NCBI GenBank assembly: GCA_001541255.1
Contig: LNQR01000056.1
Location: forward strand, 23,009 to 87,008
DNA length: 64,000 nt
DNA from: Candidatus Magnetominusculus xianensis
GTDB lineage: Bacteria; Nitrospirota; Thermodesulfovibrionia; Thermodesulfovibrionales; Magnetobacteriaceae
Direction of reading: 5' to 3'
Positions 52,573-60,910 of the stretch are shown one piece after another. Made by a program: the position numbers and the translations under genes. Every line of letters starts with the position of its first letter. The stretch's first letter is position 1. The notes beneath the pieces were generated by a model. It was not told the DNA's origin, did no database searches, and saw only the letters and a list, made by a program, of their open reading frames with translations.

Positions 52573-53403
52573 TTAATCTGCTACTTTAGCATGGGGCGCG
52601 GATTTAAGCAAATGTTTTTTGAGGTCAAAGTCGGGGCGGTCTTTTGAATTGACATAGGCTGCAACATCGATGGCATCTTTTTCACTGAGATTAGCAGCGG
52701 CATAGGGCATGGAGGACTTAATAAAAGAGGCAGCTGTTTGTAATTTATACATGCCAGCGCCTTTGTTGTATGAGTTAGCGCCCCAGAGGGGTGGGCAGCC
52801 GCCCGGCGATGCATCAGGGAATTGTATGGTCTTAACACCCTGACCGTCTTCGGCGTGGCAGGAGGCGCACTGCGCATCATAGACTTTCTTACCATTTACT
52901 AAGTCAACAGTGTTGGGGTTGACGTTCAGTCGTCTCATCGCATTTGGCCCATTTGGCTCAACAGGGTTCATCTTAATGGCAGTCCCCTCAGAAAGCCATG
53001 TGATATATGCGGCGATTGCCGTAACAAGCGTACTGTCAGGGGGAGGTTGAAGTCCGTTCATACTTCGCATGAAGCAAAAGGCGATTCTATCGGCAAGCGT
53101 GACAACAGCGTTTTCTCGTGAAGAGAACGCTGGATAAGCAGCGGCAACTCCGACATATGTCAGGTTCTTTAAGTCTGTGCCGTTTTTCAGGTGGCAGCTT
53201 GAGCAGTTTAATACATTACCGGTGTATTGTTTTGATAGCGTGTGCGCAGCAGTATTTAATGAAATCTCCCGTCCAAGCACAACAGTTTCGCCAAGTTTAC
53301 CGGCAGGTATTGCCCTCTCAGCACAATACACTGAAGGCAGTGATAGACAAAACAGCACCGTTAATAGCAGAGATGATACAATATGTTTCACTAAATACCC
53401 CAT
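52573..53403 (-). CDS. Diheme cytochrome c, TsdA-like (thiosulfate/tetrathionate)
   Basis: 276 residues, signal peptide about 1-28. Two heme-binding sites CSSCH (C67, C70, H71) and CASCH (C179, C182, H183). The flanks LNCSSCHLKNGTDLKNLTYVG and DRIAFCFMRSMNG are typical of thiosulfate dehydrogenase TsdA; C110 in the latter could be the thiolate ligand of heme 1. Such enzymes couple thiosulfate oxidation and tetrathionate reduction in the periplasm. Its start shows a good signal sequence. Neighbours (rhodanese, DsrE) support a sulfur function. Confidence 0.82.
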   Translation of the reverse strand: MGYLVKHIVSSLLLTVLFCLSLPSVYCAERAIPAGKLGETVVLGREISLNTAAHTLSKQYTGNVLNCSSCHLKNGTDLKNLTYVGVAAAYPAFSSRENAVVTLADRIAFCFMRSMNGLQPPPDSTLVTAIAAYITWLSEGTAIKMNPVEPNGPNAMRRLNVNPNTVDLVNGKKVYDAQCASCHAEDGQGVKTIQFPDASPGGCPPLWGANSYNKGAGMYKLQTAASFIKSSMPYAAANLSEKDAIDVAAYVNSKDRPDFDLKKHLLKSAPHAKVAD

Positions 53404-53452
53404 CCGTAATATTCAACCATAAACTCCACTCTTTTTTCTACTGTGATTTTTT

Positions 53453-54376
53453 TCAGTTGCCGTTGTTGTCCTGTTCAGTCTCATGCCTCTCTATTATGTC
53501 CGGATTTTTTCTTATAAGGTCTTCCATCTGTTTACGCTGCGTAATGTCCTGAAACGAGCCGATTATGCGTACTATATTGCCATTCTCGCGTTCAGGTATG
53601 GCATTTATACTTACCCACAGGTGATTGCCCTTAGCTGTAGTAAACGGTAATTCTATATTTATGGTTTTGCCCGTAGTTAAACACTCCTGCAGCTTATCGA
53701 TTAATAAGAAACGAACCTCTTCAGGGTAATACCCCATCGCTTTAACGAATTCGGGTGGCTGTGTAACCGGGAGTTCATGTATATGGTAAACCTCGTCAGT
53801 CCATGTTACTTCCATCGTGCCCGGCGTCAATGTCCAACCGCCAATCTTTGCGATATGATTGGTGGTGTTTAACATGGTAAGGAGTTTTTTCATATCTTCC
53901 TGATGTCTCTTAAGTTCAGATATTATCTTTTTTTGTTCGGTAATGTCTCTGAAAATTCCAATTATTAACTTCCCTGTCCTGAGTTCGATTACCCCAGCGC
54001 TAATGCTTACATCCAGGATAGTCCCATCCTTACGAATTATCTTTTCTTCCTCCACTGCATGTGTGTTGATTACATGGCGCGTAAAAGATTTTGAAAACTC
54101 TCCTTTTTCATCCAATACCTCAGCCGGATGGAGCTGTCTCTGATGCATTCCAATGATTTCTTCCCTGCTGTAGCCCGTCAACTCTTGTGCCTTTAGGTTT
54201 GCATCTATGATAATCCCAGTTTCTATATCTGCTACGAATACGGCATCGTTTGCAAACTCGATTACAGCCTTGTACCTTGCTGCCAATATCTTATGCTCAA
54301 CGCTTACTAACTGCAGTTGACTTAATTCCTCTATGAGCTGGCCTTTTGTCTTTCTGATGTCATCTTTCATTTCCAC
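53453..54376 (-). CDS. PAS-only sensor protein (no output domain)
   Basis: 307 residues: a short coil, a PAS domain (about 30-150, FANDAVFVADIETGIIIDAN ... IFRDITEQKKI) and a second PAS_3-like domain (about 175-290, ITQRKQMEDLI at its end). The protein stops there: no histidine kinase, GGDEF, EAL or HTH. It may be a free-standing redox or ligand sensor that docks to another protein, or the remains of a longer kinase. The gap to lpxK shows nothing further. Confidence 0.85.
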   Translation of the reverse strand: MEMKDDIRKTKGQLIEELSQLQLVSVEHKILAARYKAVIEFANDAVFVADIETGIIIDANLKAQELTGYSREEIIGMHQRQLHPAEVLDEKGEFSKSFTRHVINTHAVEEEKIIRKDGTILDVSISAGVIELRTGKLIIGIFRDITEQKKIISELKRHQEDMKKLLTMLNTTNHIAKIGGWTLTPGTMEVTWTDEVYHIHELPVTQPPEFVKAMGYYPEEVRFLLIDKLQECLTTGKTINIELPFTTAKGNHLWVSINAIPERENGNIVRIIGSFQDITQRKQMEDLIRKNPDIIERHETEQDNNGN

Positions 54377-54611
54377 CCTCCCATTCTCAGCGACATCAGT
54401 GATAGATCAATGTTACCTTATGGTAATTATAATATCACATCAGTTGTTATATATCAGTTACAGATTCAGGCTGTGGGTGAATAATAACTTCAGTTGAAAA
54501 CCAACAAGTGCAACCCAGAAAGTTACTGCATAATACACTCATACCAAGTGGCAATCCAACGTTGCGATGACTAATAATACCATAAAACTACACAATAGTC
54601 AATAATTATTA

Positions 54612-55721
54612 TTACTTACTGTAAATAATGTTTGACATTTGTTTGGAGAGCGCCAGAGTAAATACCTCATCATAAAAGCCAGCGTCAATAGTGAAATCTA
54701 TGCAAAGCGCCAGCGCGTCTGACATAATTTTGGGCAGCTTTAACAGGTCTTTTTCTGTGGTTAGTATTAATTCTGCACGGTACGCCTCTGCAGTTTTGCG
54801 TATCTTTAGTGCATCGGCATCTGTGTAGTAGTGGTGGTCTCTGAATGCCGTCATTTGAACTATCTCAGCGCCCAAGGAGGAGCCCAAAGAGAAGAGAGTT
54901 TGGCTAAACCCGGCTGGATTCCCAATAGCGCAAAACGCCAGTACCCGTCTGCCTGAAATATGCGACAGCGGGTATGTTGTGCCATCAAGTCCAAGCAGCT
55001 GCGACGGCGTGTGCGCTGCCCCATATATAAACCCTGATGAGGCCGGTGGCGGAATGGCAGTGCCGTTTATCAAATACCCGGGTGTGTATGGCTCCTTCGT
55101 TGAAATCAGCATCTTGGTTTTCACTATGAAATCAGCCCTTTTGAGCGCTTCAATTGGTTGTCTGAGGCGTCCTGTGGGCAGAAGCCCACCGCTTCCAAAG
55201 GGGTTGATTCCATCAATGAGGACAATATCAACATCACGGTGCAAGCCCCAGTGCTGAAACCCGTCGTCGAGGATAAAGAAATCACCGCGTTCAGACAGCA
55301 GACCGGCCTCATATCTGTTCGAGCCTTTGATGATTTCAACGCCTGGCAGCCTGTTGGCCATCAGCACGGGCTCATCACCGCCTTCTTTGGCGGTCAGGAT
55401 TGGGCCATTGCCTCGTGATACAAAACACGGGCCTTTGATAGTGCCCTTATAGCCGCGAGTAAGAATCACGGGGGTTAGGCCGCGCCTTTGGGCCTCTTTT
55501 GCAAGCACAACAGCAGCCGGGGTCTTCCCCGTTCCCCCTACTGTGAGATTGCCTATGCTTACGACCGGATGCGGGAGCCGCCCGCGCCTTTTTAAGGCAC
55601 GTTGTTTTTTCCACCTGAAGGCCGAATAGTAGATATATTGCAGTGCGTTCATAGTAAACCTTGCTGATGAAAGTGTATACGTTTCCAACAAAAAAAGAAA
55701 AGACCAGTGCCCTGCCGCCAT
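54612..55721 (-). CDS. lpxK: Tetraacyldisaccharide 4'-kinase
   Basis: 369 residues. An N-terminal membrane-associated helix precedes the P-loop SIGNLTVGGTGKTPAAV. Conserved LpxK elements follow: TRGYKG, GDEPVLMANRLPG, FILDDGFQHWGLHRDVDIVLID, and LTTEKDLLKLP. It phosphorylates the 4'-position of lipid A precursor at the inner membrane. It shows that the organism makes lipid A. Single gene, no neighbours of the lipid A pathway. Confidence 0.93.
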   Translation of the reverse strand: MAAGHWSFLFLLETYTLSSARFTMNALQYIYYSAFRWKKQRALKRRGRLPHPVVSIGNLTVGGTGKTPAAVVLAKEAQRRGLTPVILTRGYKGTIKGPCFVSRGNGPILTAKEGGDEPVLMANRLPGVEIIKGSNRYEAGLLSERGDFFILDDGFQHWGLHRDVDIVLIDGINPFGSGGLLPTGRLRQPIEALKRADFIVKTKMLISTKEPYTPGYLINGTAIPPPASSGFIYGAAHTPSQLLGLDGTTYPLSHISGRRVLAFCAIGNPAGFSQTLFSLGSSLGAEIVQMTAFRDHHYYTDADALKIRKTAEAYRAELILTTEKDLLKLPKIMSDALALCIDFTIDAGFYDEVFTLALSKQMSNIIYSK

Positions 55722-55756
55722 GATTAATTTATATTGAAAAAAAAACTTACCTATTA

Positions 55757-55765
55757 TGCTATACT
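55757..55765 (+). promoter_or_regulatory. Extended -10 promoter of rplI
   Basis: TGC-TATACT at 55757-55765 (TATACT 55760-55765), the same extended -10 as before bioB. TTGAAA (55734-55739) is at 20 bp, too far for a strong -35. An AAGGAG-like site precedes the rplI ATG. Confidence 0.5.
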
Positions 55766-55804
55766 ATCGCAATAATCTGAAAGTTAAAAAAAGGAGTACA
55801 TAGA

Positions 55805-56257
55805 ATGAAGTTGACAAAGATAATTCTCAAAGAGGAAGTTGCTAACCTTGGCGACATGGGGGCAATTGTAAACGTTGCAAGAGGATATGCAAGAAACTAT
55901 CTCCTGCCAAAAAATCTGGCAGTTGAGGCAAATACCCGTAATCTTAAAATGCTGGAACATGAAAAGCGTATAATCGCTGAGAAGCTGAAAAAACTCAAAG
56001 TGAGCGCAGACACCATGGCCGCAAGATTGTCTGCTCATAGAATCCAACTAACGGCAAAGGCCGGTGAAGAGGGAAAACTCTTCGGTTCTATTACGACAAA
56101 GGACATATCCGAGGCGCTTACAGCAGCGGGCTTTGACATCGACAAAAAGAAAATCCTCCTTGATACGCATATCAAGAGAGTCGGGGAACACGCGGTCAAA
56201 GTTAAGATACACCCGCAGGTACACGCCCAAGTAATTGTAGAAGTTACGCCCGAATAG
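55805..56257 (+). CDS. rplI: 50S ribosomal protein L9
   Basis: 150 residues with the L9 signature: MKLTKIILKEEVANLGDMGAIVNV, then RGYARNYLLPKNLAVEANT, a central connecting helix and a C-terminal domain ending VKIHPQVHAQVIVEVTPE. It binds 23S rRNA at the L1 side. It heads an rplI-dnaB-Memo group on the plus strand. Confidence 0.98.
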   Translation: MKLTKIILKEEVANLGDMGAIVNVARGYARNYLLPKNLAVEANTRNLKMLEHEKRIIAEKLKKLKVSADTMAARLSAHRIQLTAKAGEEGKLFGSITTKDISEALTAAGFDIDKKKILLDTHIKRVGEHAVKVKIHPQVHAQVIVEVTPE

Positions 56258-56304
56258 CCGGAACAGCTATAATAGCCGATTCCCATGATAATGCTGGACC
56301 TATA

Positions 56305-56324
56305 TAGGCGGGGCAACCCGCCTA
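56305..56324 (+). other. Perfect 8-bp hairpin with GCAA tetraloop
   Basis: TAGGCGGG (56305-56312), GCAA, CCCGCCTA (56317-56324) in the rplI-dnaB spacer. A GNRA loop gives a stable RNA structure. No U-run follows, so it is not a classical terminator; transcript processing or a repeat is possible. Confidence 0.6.
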
Positions 56325-56423
56325 CACCCGCCCATATTAGTGCAACTGCGGGAGTGAGCTGCTTATAAACAGTGACTTTCATGGCCTGCGCGGGGTACAG
56401 CAAGACATGCCAGAGAGAGAAAC

Positions 56424-57800
56424 ATGAGAGATATAGACTATGCCATAGATAAGCTCCCCCCTCAGAATATTGACGCCGAGCAATTTGTACTTGGTGCCAT
56501 ACTCCTTGAAAGCGAGGCCATCTACAAGGCCCTTGAGGTAATTACCCCCGCAGATTTTTATAAAACATCTCACAGATGCATATTCTCTGCCATGCTCAGT
56601 CTCCTTGACAACAGCGAACCAATAGATATAATCACCTTAGTAGACCAACTGAGAAAACAAGATGATATTGAAAAGGCTGGCGGCGTATCATATCTTTCAA
56701 CTATACAAAATGCTGTCCCTACATCTGCCAATATCGTATTTCACTGCAAGATAATCAGAGAGAAGGCCATCCTGAGAGGACTTATTGGGGCAGCTAATAG
56801 CATCGTCTCAAATATTTATGAAGAGTCTCAGGATGCCGACGAGATGATGGACTTTGCCGAGAAAACTATTTTTGCCTTGTCTGAGCAGCGAATGCGCCGT
56901 CCATTTTCGACACTAAAAGAGGTCGTAAAGGAAAGCATCGCGATGATAGAGCGCCTTTATAACAACAAGGAGGCCATTACAGGCGTGGCGTCGGGCTTTA
57001 AAGACCTCGACGAACTGACAACGGGGTTTCAGCAAGGAGACCTGATAATCATAGGCGGGCGGCCATCAATGGGAAAGACAGCCCTGTGTCTTAACATCGC
57101 CCAGCATGTGGGCATGAATGTCAAACAACCTGTGGCCATATTCAGTCTCGAGATGTCAAAGAGGCAGCTCGCCATGAGAATGTTGTGTTCTGAGGCGATG
57201 GTCGATTCAAACCGGGTAAGAAAGGGTTTTCTACGGAAAGAAGACTGGCCTAAACTTACATCAGCCGCAGGAAAGCTGGCCGAGGCGCCGATTTACATAG
57301 ACGATGCCTCTGACATAGGGGTGCTTGAGATGAGGTCAAAGTCACGGCGGCTAAAAATGGAACACGGCCTCGGTATGGTAATTGTCGATTACCTGCAGCT
57401 TGTGCGCGGGCGTTCGGGTGTGGAGCGGCGCGAGCAGGAGATATCAGAGATATCCCGTTCACTTAAGGGACTTGCAAAGGAGCTTAACATACCCGTCATA
57501 GCCCTAAGCCAATTAAATCGATTAGTGGAGCAGCGTCGGCCTCCAATTCCTACGATTGCGGACTTGAGAGAATCCGGTGCTATTGAGCAAGACGCCGACG
57601 TCATATTGTTTTTATACAGAGACGAGGTTTATAATAGAGATGACCCTGCCTCAAAGGGCAAGGCGGAACTCCATGTAGCAAAGCAGAGAAACGGCCCTGC
57701 CGGGGTCAAAGTGAATTTGTCTTTTTTGTCCGAGGTTACAAGGTTTATGGACTATACCGAAGGAGGAAGCTATATCGAAGACTCCGAAGAGGTCTTTTAG
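56424..57800 (+). CDS. dnaB: Replicative DNA helicase
   Basis: 458 residues. N-terminal domain DIDYAIDKLPPQNIDAEQFVLGAIL; Walker A GGRPSMGKTALCLN in the RecA-type domain; VIVDYLQLVRGRSGVERREQEI; SQLNRLVEQRRPPIPTIADLRESGAIEQDADVI near the end. No intein. Unwinds DNA at the fork as a hexamer. Lies after rplI, a common arrangement. Confidence 0.97.
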   Translation: MRDIDYAIDKLPPQNIDAEQFVLGAILLESEAIYKALEVITPADFYKTSHRCIFSAMLSLLDNSEPIDIITLVDQLRKQDDIEKAGGVSYLSTIQNAVPTSANIVFHCKIIREKAILRGLIGAANSIVSNIYEESQDADEMMDFAEKTIFALSEQRMRRPFSTLKEVVKESIAMIERLYNNKEAITGVASGFKDLDELTTGFQQGDLIIIGGRPSMGKTALCLNIAQHVGMNVKQPVAIFSLEMSKRQLAMRMLCSEAMVDSNRVRKGFLRKEDWPKLTSAAGKLAEAPIYIDDASDIGVLEMRSKSRRLKMEHGLGMVIVDYLQLVRGRSGVERREQEISEISRSLKGLAKELNIPVIALSQLNRLVEQRRPPIPTIADLRESGAIEQDADVILFLYRDEVYNRDDPASKGKAELHVAKQRNGPAGVKVNLSFLSEVTRFMDYTEGGSYIEDSEEVF

Positions 57801-57853
57801 AGGACTCTCAGCAGTAACAACCCCCATAACCAGCCATAACAAGGGAGATTAAA

Positions 57854-58660
57854 ATGAAAAGACCAGCGGCAGTAGCAGGGCAATTTTATAGTGGTACAGA
57901 GGCCGCCCTTACCGCTGAGGTCGGGGCCTGCATGACAGGGGTTGAACACCACCCCTTGCAAAAGGTCATTGGCATAATAAGCCCGCACGCCGGGTTTATC
58001 TATTCCGGGGTGGTGGCTGCGGCGGTATATTCAACAATTGAATTTCCAGATACGTTTATTTTGATAGGTCCAAATCATACGGGCTTAGGCGGGAAGTTTT
58101 CGATAATGTCAAGCGGTCAGTGGGAAGTCCCTACGCACACGTTTGACATAGACGAAGAACTTGGCAATGCACTCCTCAACACTGGTATATTCAAAGAAGA
58201 ACACAGCGCACACAGGTTTGAGCATTCACTGGAAGTACAGCTTCCATTTATCGCGTATTTCTCCAAGACCGTAAAAATAGTCCCGATAACGGTAATGGGG
58301 CTGGACGCTCAGGAGTGCAAGGCGGCGGGCGAGGCCATTGCGAAGGTAATCACGTCTGCTGAGAAGTCTATTGTAATAGCGGTAAGCTCAGACATGAGCC
58401 ACTACCTGCCTGAACCGCAGGCAAGGCAAAAAGACAAGCTGGCGCTTGATATGATCTTAAGGCTTGACCCGGACGGCTTATATAATGTTGTGCAAAAGGA
58501 GCGCATAACGATGTGCGGCGTCCTGCCAGCGGCTATTATGTTACACGCAGCTAACGCACTGGGCGCAAAGAAGGCCGAGATAATAAAATATACCACATCG
58601 GCAGAGGCCAGCGGCGACTATGGCCGCGTCGTAGGATATGCAGGGGTTATTGTAACCTAA
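57854..58660 (+). CDS. AmmeMemoRadiSam-system protein B (Memo family)
   Basis: 268 residues. The Memo-type core is clear: RPAAVAGQFYSGTEAAL, IISPHAGFIYSGVVAAA, IGPNHTGLGGKF, HSLEVQLPF, and SSDMSHYLP. The family is related to class III extradiol dioxygenases and has metal-ligand His, but its reaction in bacteria is unsettled; it often goes with AmmeMemoRadiSam A and radical-SAM genes, absent here. Encoded after dnaB. Confidence 0.9.
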   Translation: MKRPAAVAGQFYSGTEAALTAEVGACMTGVEHHPLQKVIGIISPHAGFIYSGVVAAAVYSTIEFPDTFILIGPNHTGLGGKFSIMSSGQWEVPTHTFDIDEELGNALLNTGIFKEEHSAHRFEHSLEVQLPFIAYFSKTVKIVPITVMGLDAQECKAAGEAIAKVITSAEKSIVIAVSSDMSHYLPEPQARQKDKLALDMILRLDPDGLYNVVQKERITMCGVLPAAIMLHAANALGAKKAEIIKYTTSAEASGDYGRVVGYAGVIVT

Positions 58661-58756
58661 AGGTGAGGTGGTACAGGACAGAAGCAGCAAAATATAATTT
58701 GTTAGATTGAGACAGATTGTTGTACTATAAATCATTAACAAGTAACTGGTCATATC

Positions 58757-58990
58757 CGGTGGACGCCAGGGCAAACGCATTAGAAAAATAAAGCAGATAT
58801 TACCCATGAAATTAGCGCCGGTAGAGAGTTTCATGGATTCCTGCTTTCGCAGGAATGACAAAATGAGGGCTGAAATGACAAACTTAGGTGTTAATTTGTT
58901 CTACCTTGTCTGTCATTCCCGCGAAAGCGGGAATCCAAAAGAGGAAATCTATGTTGTACTTTTCTAATGCGTTTGCCCTGCGGTGGACGC
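58757..58990. mobile_element. MITE-like element with 21-bp terminal inverted repeats and 10-bp target duplication
   Basis: The element covers 58767-58980 (214 bp). Bases 58767-58787 (begins CAGGGCAAACGC) are the exact reverse complement of 58960-58980. CGGTGGACGC flanks it as a direct duplication at 58757-58766 and 58981-58990. Inside are two related dyads: GGATTCCTGCTTTCGCAGGA on the left and GCGAAAGCGGGAATCC on the right. No coding capacity. A 10-bp duplication fits the IS4 superfamily. Its right end lies 35 bp before the TumA start codon. Confidence 0.9.
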
Positions 58991-59024
58991 TTATTTGACA
59001 TTGGCCGGTAAGAGGAGGTGCAAA

Positions 59025-59288
59025 ATGTTAACAATAAATAAAAGCGATATTGTAGACGGTCTGCTTCTGGGGTTGATGGCAGATATGCATGTAGTTAAAG
59101 ACAAGCTTGTTTATTTCGAGAATAAATACCATGTATCCTATGAAGTGTTTGAACAGACCGTAAAAAATCAGGAAGAGGACTATAAGCAGTGGGATGATTA
59201 TATAGAATGGAAGGCATACAGGCATTTGTTTGAAGATATCAGCCGGAAAATTAGTGATGTAAAAAATGCTGATTTTGAAGTTACTTAG
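59025..59288 (+). CDS. tumA: TumA-type antitoxin
   Basis: 87 residues from the ATG at 59025, which has GAGGAGG before it. The sequence (DIVDGLLLGLMADMHVV, YHVSYEVFEQ) and its position directly ahead of a TumE/DUF6516 protein identify the antitoxin of this type II pair. It overlaps tumE by 23 bp. The MITE just upstream probably replaced or moved its original promoter region. Confidence 0.75.
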   Translation: MLTINKSDIVDGLLLGLMADMHVVKDKLVYFENKYHVSYEVFEQTVKNQEEDYKQWDDYIEWKAYRHLFEDISRKISDVKNADFEVT

Positions 59289-59616
59289 TGACGCTGACTT
59301 CATAGTGTCATATGAAGTCCATGATTACAGGCAGTGGGACAGGGGTTTTTATTACAACATAAGAATCGTTTTTATTGACAGTTCTATGCTGATTGCAAGA
59401 GAATATATTGATGAACCTCAACGTGACTACTCTTTTCATTGGCAAAATTCAGATAATAAATTGCTCAAAAGATGGGATAACGCTCCCCATTACAGAGAAC
59501 TGATGACTTTCCCTTATCACATGCACATGGAATCATGGGTAATTGAAAGCATGGTTGTGTCTTTGGAAGACGTATTAACACAAATTGAAGGAATATTGAA
59601 GGATAAGAAGTCATGA
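59266..59616 (+). CDS. tumE: TumE-type toxin (DUF6516)
   Basis: 116 residues. The block SFHWQNSDNKLLKRWDNAPHY and FPYHMH are hallmarks of the TumE/DUF6516 toxin family, with HW...RWDNAPHY-type conserved His, Trp and Asp. The cellular target is not established. It follows and overlaps tumA. Confidence 0.8.
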   Translation: MLILKLLSDADFIVSYEVHDYRQWDRGFYYNIRIVFIDSSMLIAREYIDEPQRDYSFHWQNSDNKLLKRWDNAPHYRELMTFPYHMHMESWVIESMVVSLEDVLTQIEGILKDKKS

Positions 59617-59716
59617 TGCTTCAGTTATCTCAAAACATATACGCATCATCCGGTTATTAAGCAAGTAATTCAAGCATGAATGCTGTTTAATTTAACAATA
59701 CAAGGAGGATAACATC

Positions 59717-60910
59717 ATGAGAAGACGAGATTTCTTAAAAGCTGGGGCAGTCGTTGCTGCGGCATCGGCCTTGATTTCACCGGCGGCAAGTGCGGCAGAG
59801 GAAACCGCGGGGTCAGTCAAACGATATACAGAGATCGGCAAGACCGGTCTTAAGATGAGCGATATATCATGCGGCTGCGGCGGCCTGCCATCGGCCTCCC
59901 TTGTGCTGAGGGCTATAGACAAGGGAATTAATTATTTCGACACCGCGCCGGACTACGGCAAGTCTGAATCCTACATCGGCGAGGCCATGAAAAGTATCAA
60001 GCGCGATAAAGTCATCATCGCCTCTAAGTTCTGCACTCCCATGCCATATCCCGGTCATTTACCCGTCGGCAGCACCAAAGAGCAGTACATCGCCTCTGTC
60101 GATGGAAGCCTCTCCCGCATGAAGACCGACTACCTTGATTTTGTATTCGTCCACGCCATTGGCGAGGTTGACAAGGACAAGGACAAGGAACTTAAGCGCC
60201 TGCTTGATGAAAACATGCTTGCCGCCTATCAGTCCCTCAAAAAGGCCGGTAAGGTGAAATTCCTCGCCGTTTCCTCACACGGGCCATCGAACATGGAAGA
60301 CCTCCTCCTGGCAGCCGTTAACAGCGGTCACTATGATATGATAATGCCCGCGTTTAACTTTATGAAGTTCCCCAAATGCCCCGATGTCCTCAAAGAGGCT
60401 AAAAAGAAAGGCGTCGGCGTTGTGGCGATGAAAACAATGGCCGGGGCAAAGGACATGAATCTGGATTTCAAGGGCGCTGATTTTGCCCAGTCTACCTTTA
60501 AGTGGACACTAAAACACCCAGAAGTAAACGGCCTTGTGGTAACAATGAAAAGTGTCGCGGACATTGATAAATATCTTCCTGCCTCTGGACAACAGTACAC
60601 TTCTGCTGATGAGCGTATTCTCAATCAGTATGCCAGCGCGTATGGCAGTTCATATTGCCGTACAGGGTGCGGGCTTTGCGAGGGTGTATGTGCTAATGGG
60701 GTAGAGATAGCGGCCTCACTAAGGTATCAGATGTATTTCAAAGACTATGGGATGGAAAAGCGGGCGATGACCTCATATGCCATGCTCAACAATAAAGCGG
60801 ATGTGTGTCTGACCTGTAAGAATACCGCGTGTACTGGAGCGTGCCCGTATGGACTGCCGGTAGCACAGATGCTTCAGGAGACCCATCAGACGCTTACGTT
60901 TAACGTATGA
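59717..60910 (+). CDS. Tat-exported aldo/keto reductase with C-terminal Cys clusters
   Basis: 397 residues. A twin-arginine signal (MRRRDFLKAGAVVAAAS) is at the start. The aldo/keto reductase barrel has YFDTAPDYGKSESYIG (D and Y), IIASKF (K) and FVFVHAIG (H), so the catalytic tetrad is complete. The tail contains CRTGCGLCEGVC and CLTCKNTACTGACPYGL, two 4Fe-4S-like clusters. Thus an oxidoreductase folded in the cytoplasm and exported. AAGGAGG precedes the ATG. The next gene overlaps by 4 bp. Confidence 0.88.
   Translation: MRRRDFLKAGAVVAAASALISPAASAAEETAGSVKRYTEIGKTGLKMSDISCGCGGLPSASLVLRAIDKGINYFDTAPDYGKSESYIGEAMKSIKRDKVIIASKFCTPMPYPGHLPVGSTKEQYIASVDGSLSRMKTDYLDFVFVHAIGEVDKDKDKELKRLLDENMLAAYQSLKKAGKVKFLAVSSHGPSNMEDLLLAAVNSGHYDMIMPAFNFMKFPKCPDVLKEAKKKGVGVVAMKTMAGAKDMNLDFKGADFAQSTFKWTLKHPEVNGLVVTMKSVADIDKYLPASGQQYTSADERILNQYASAYGSSYCRTGCGLCEGVCANGVEIAASLRYQMYFKDYGMEKRAMTSYAMLNNKADVCLTCKNTACTGACPYGLPVAQMLQETHQTLTFNV

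Noticed and set aside
56305..56324. Rho-independent terminator after rplI
   Set aside because: The stem is strong but no U-run follows.
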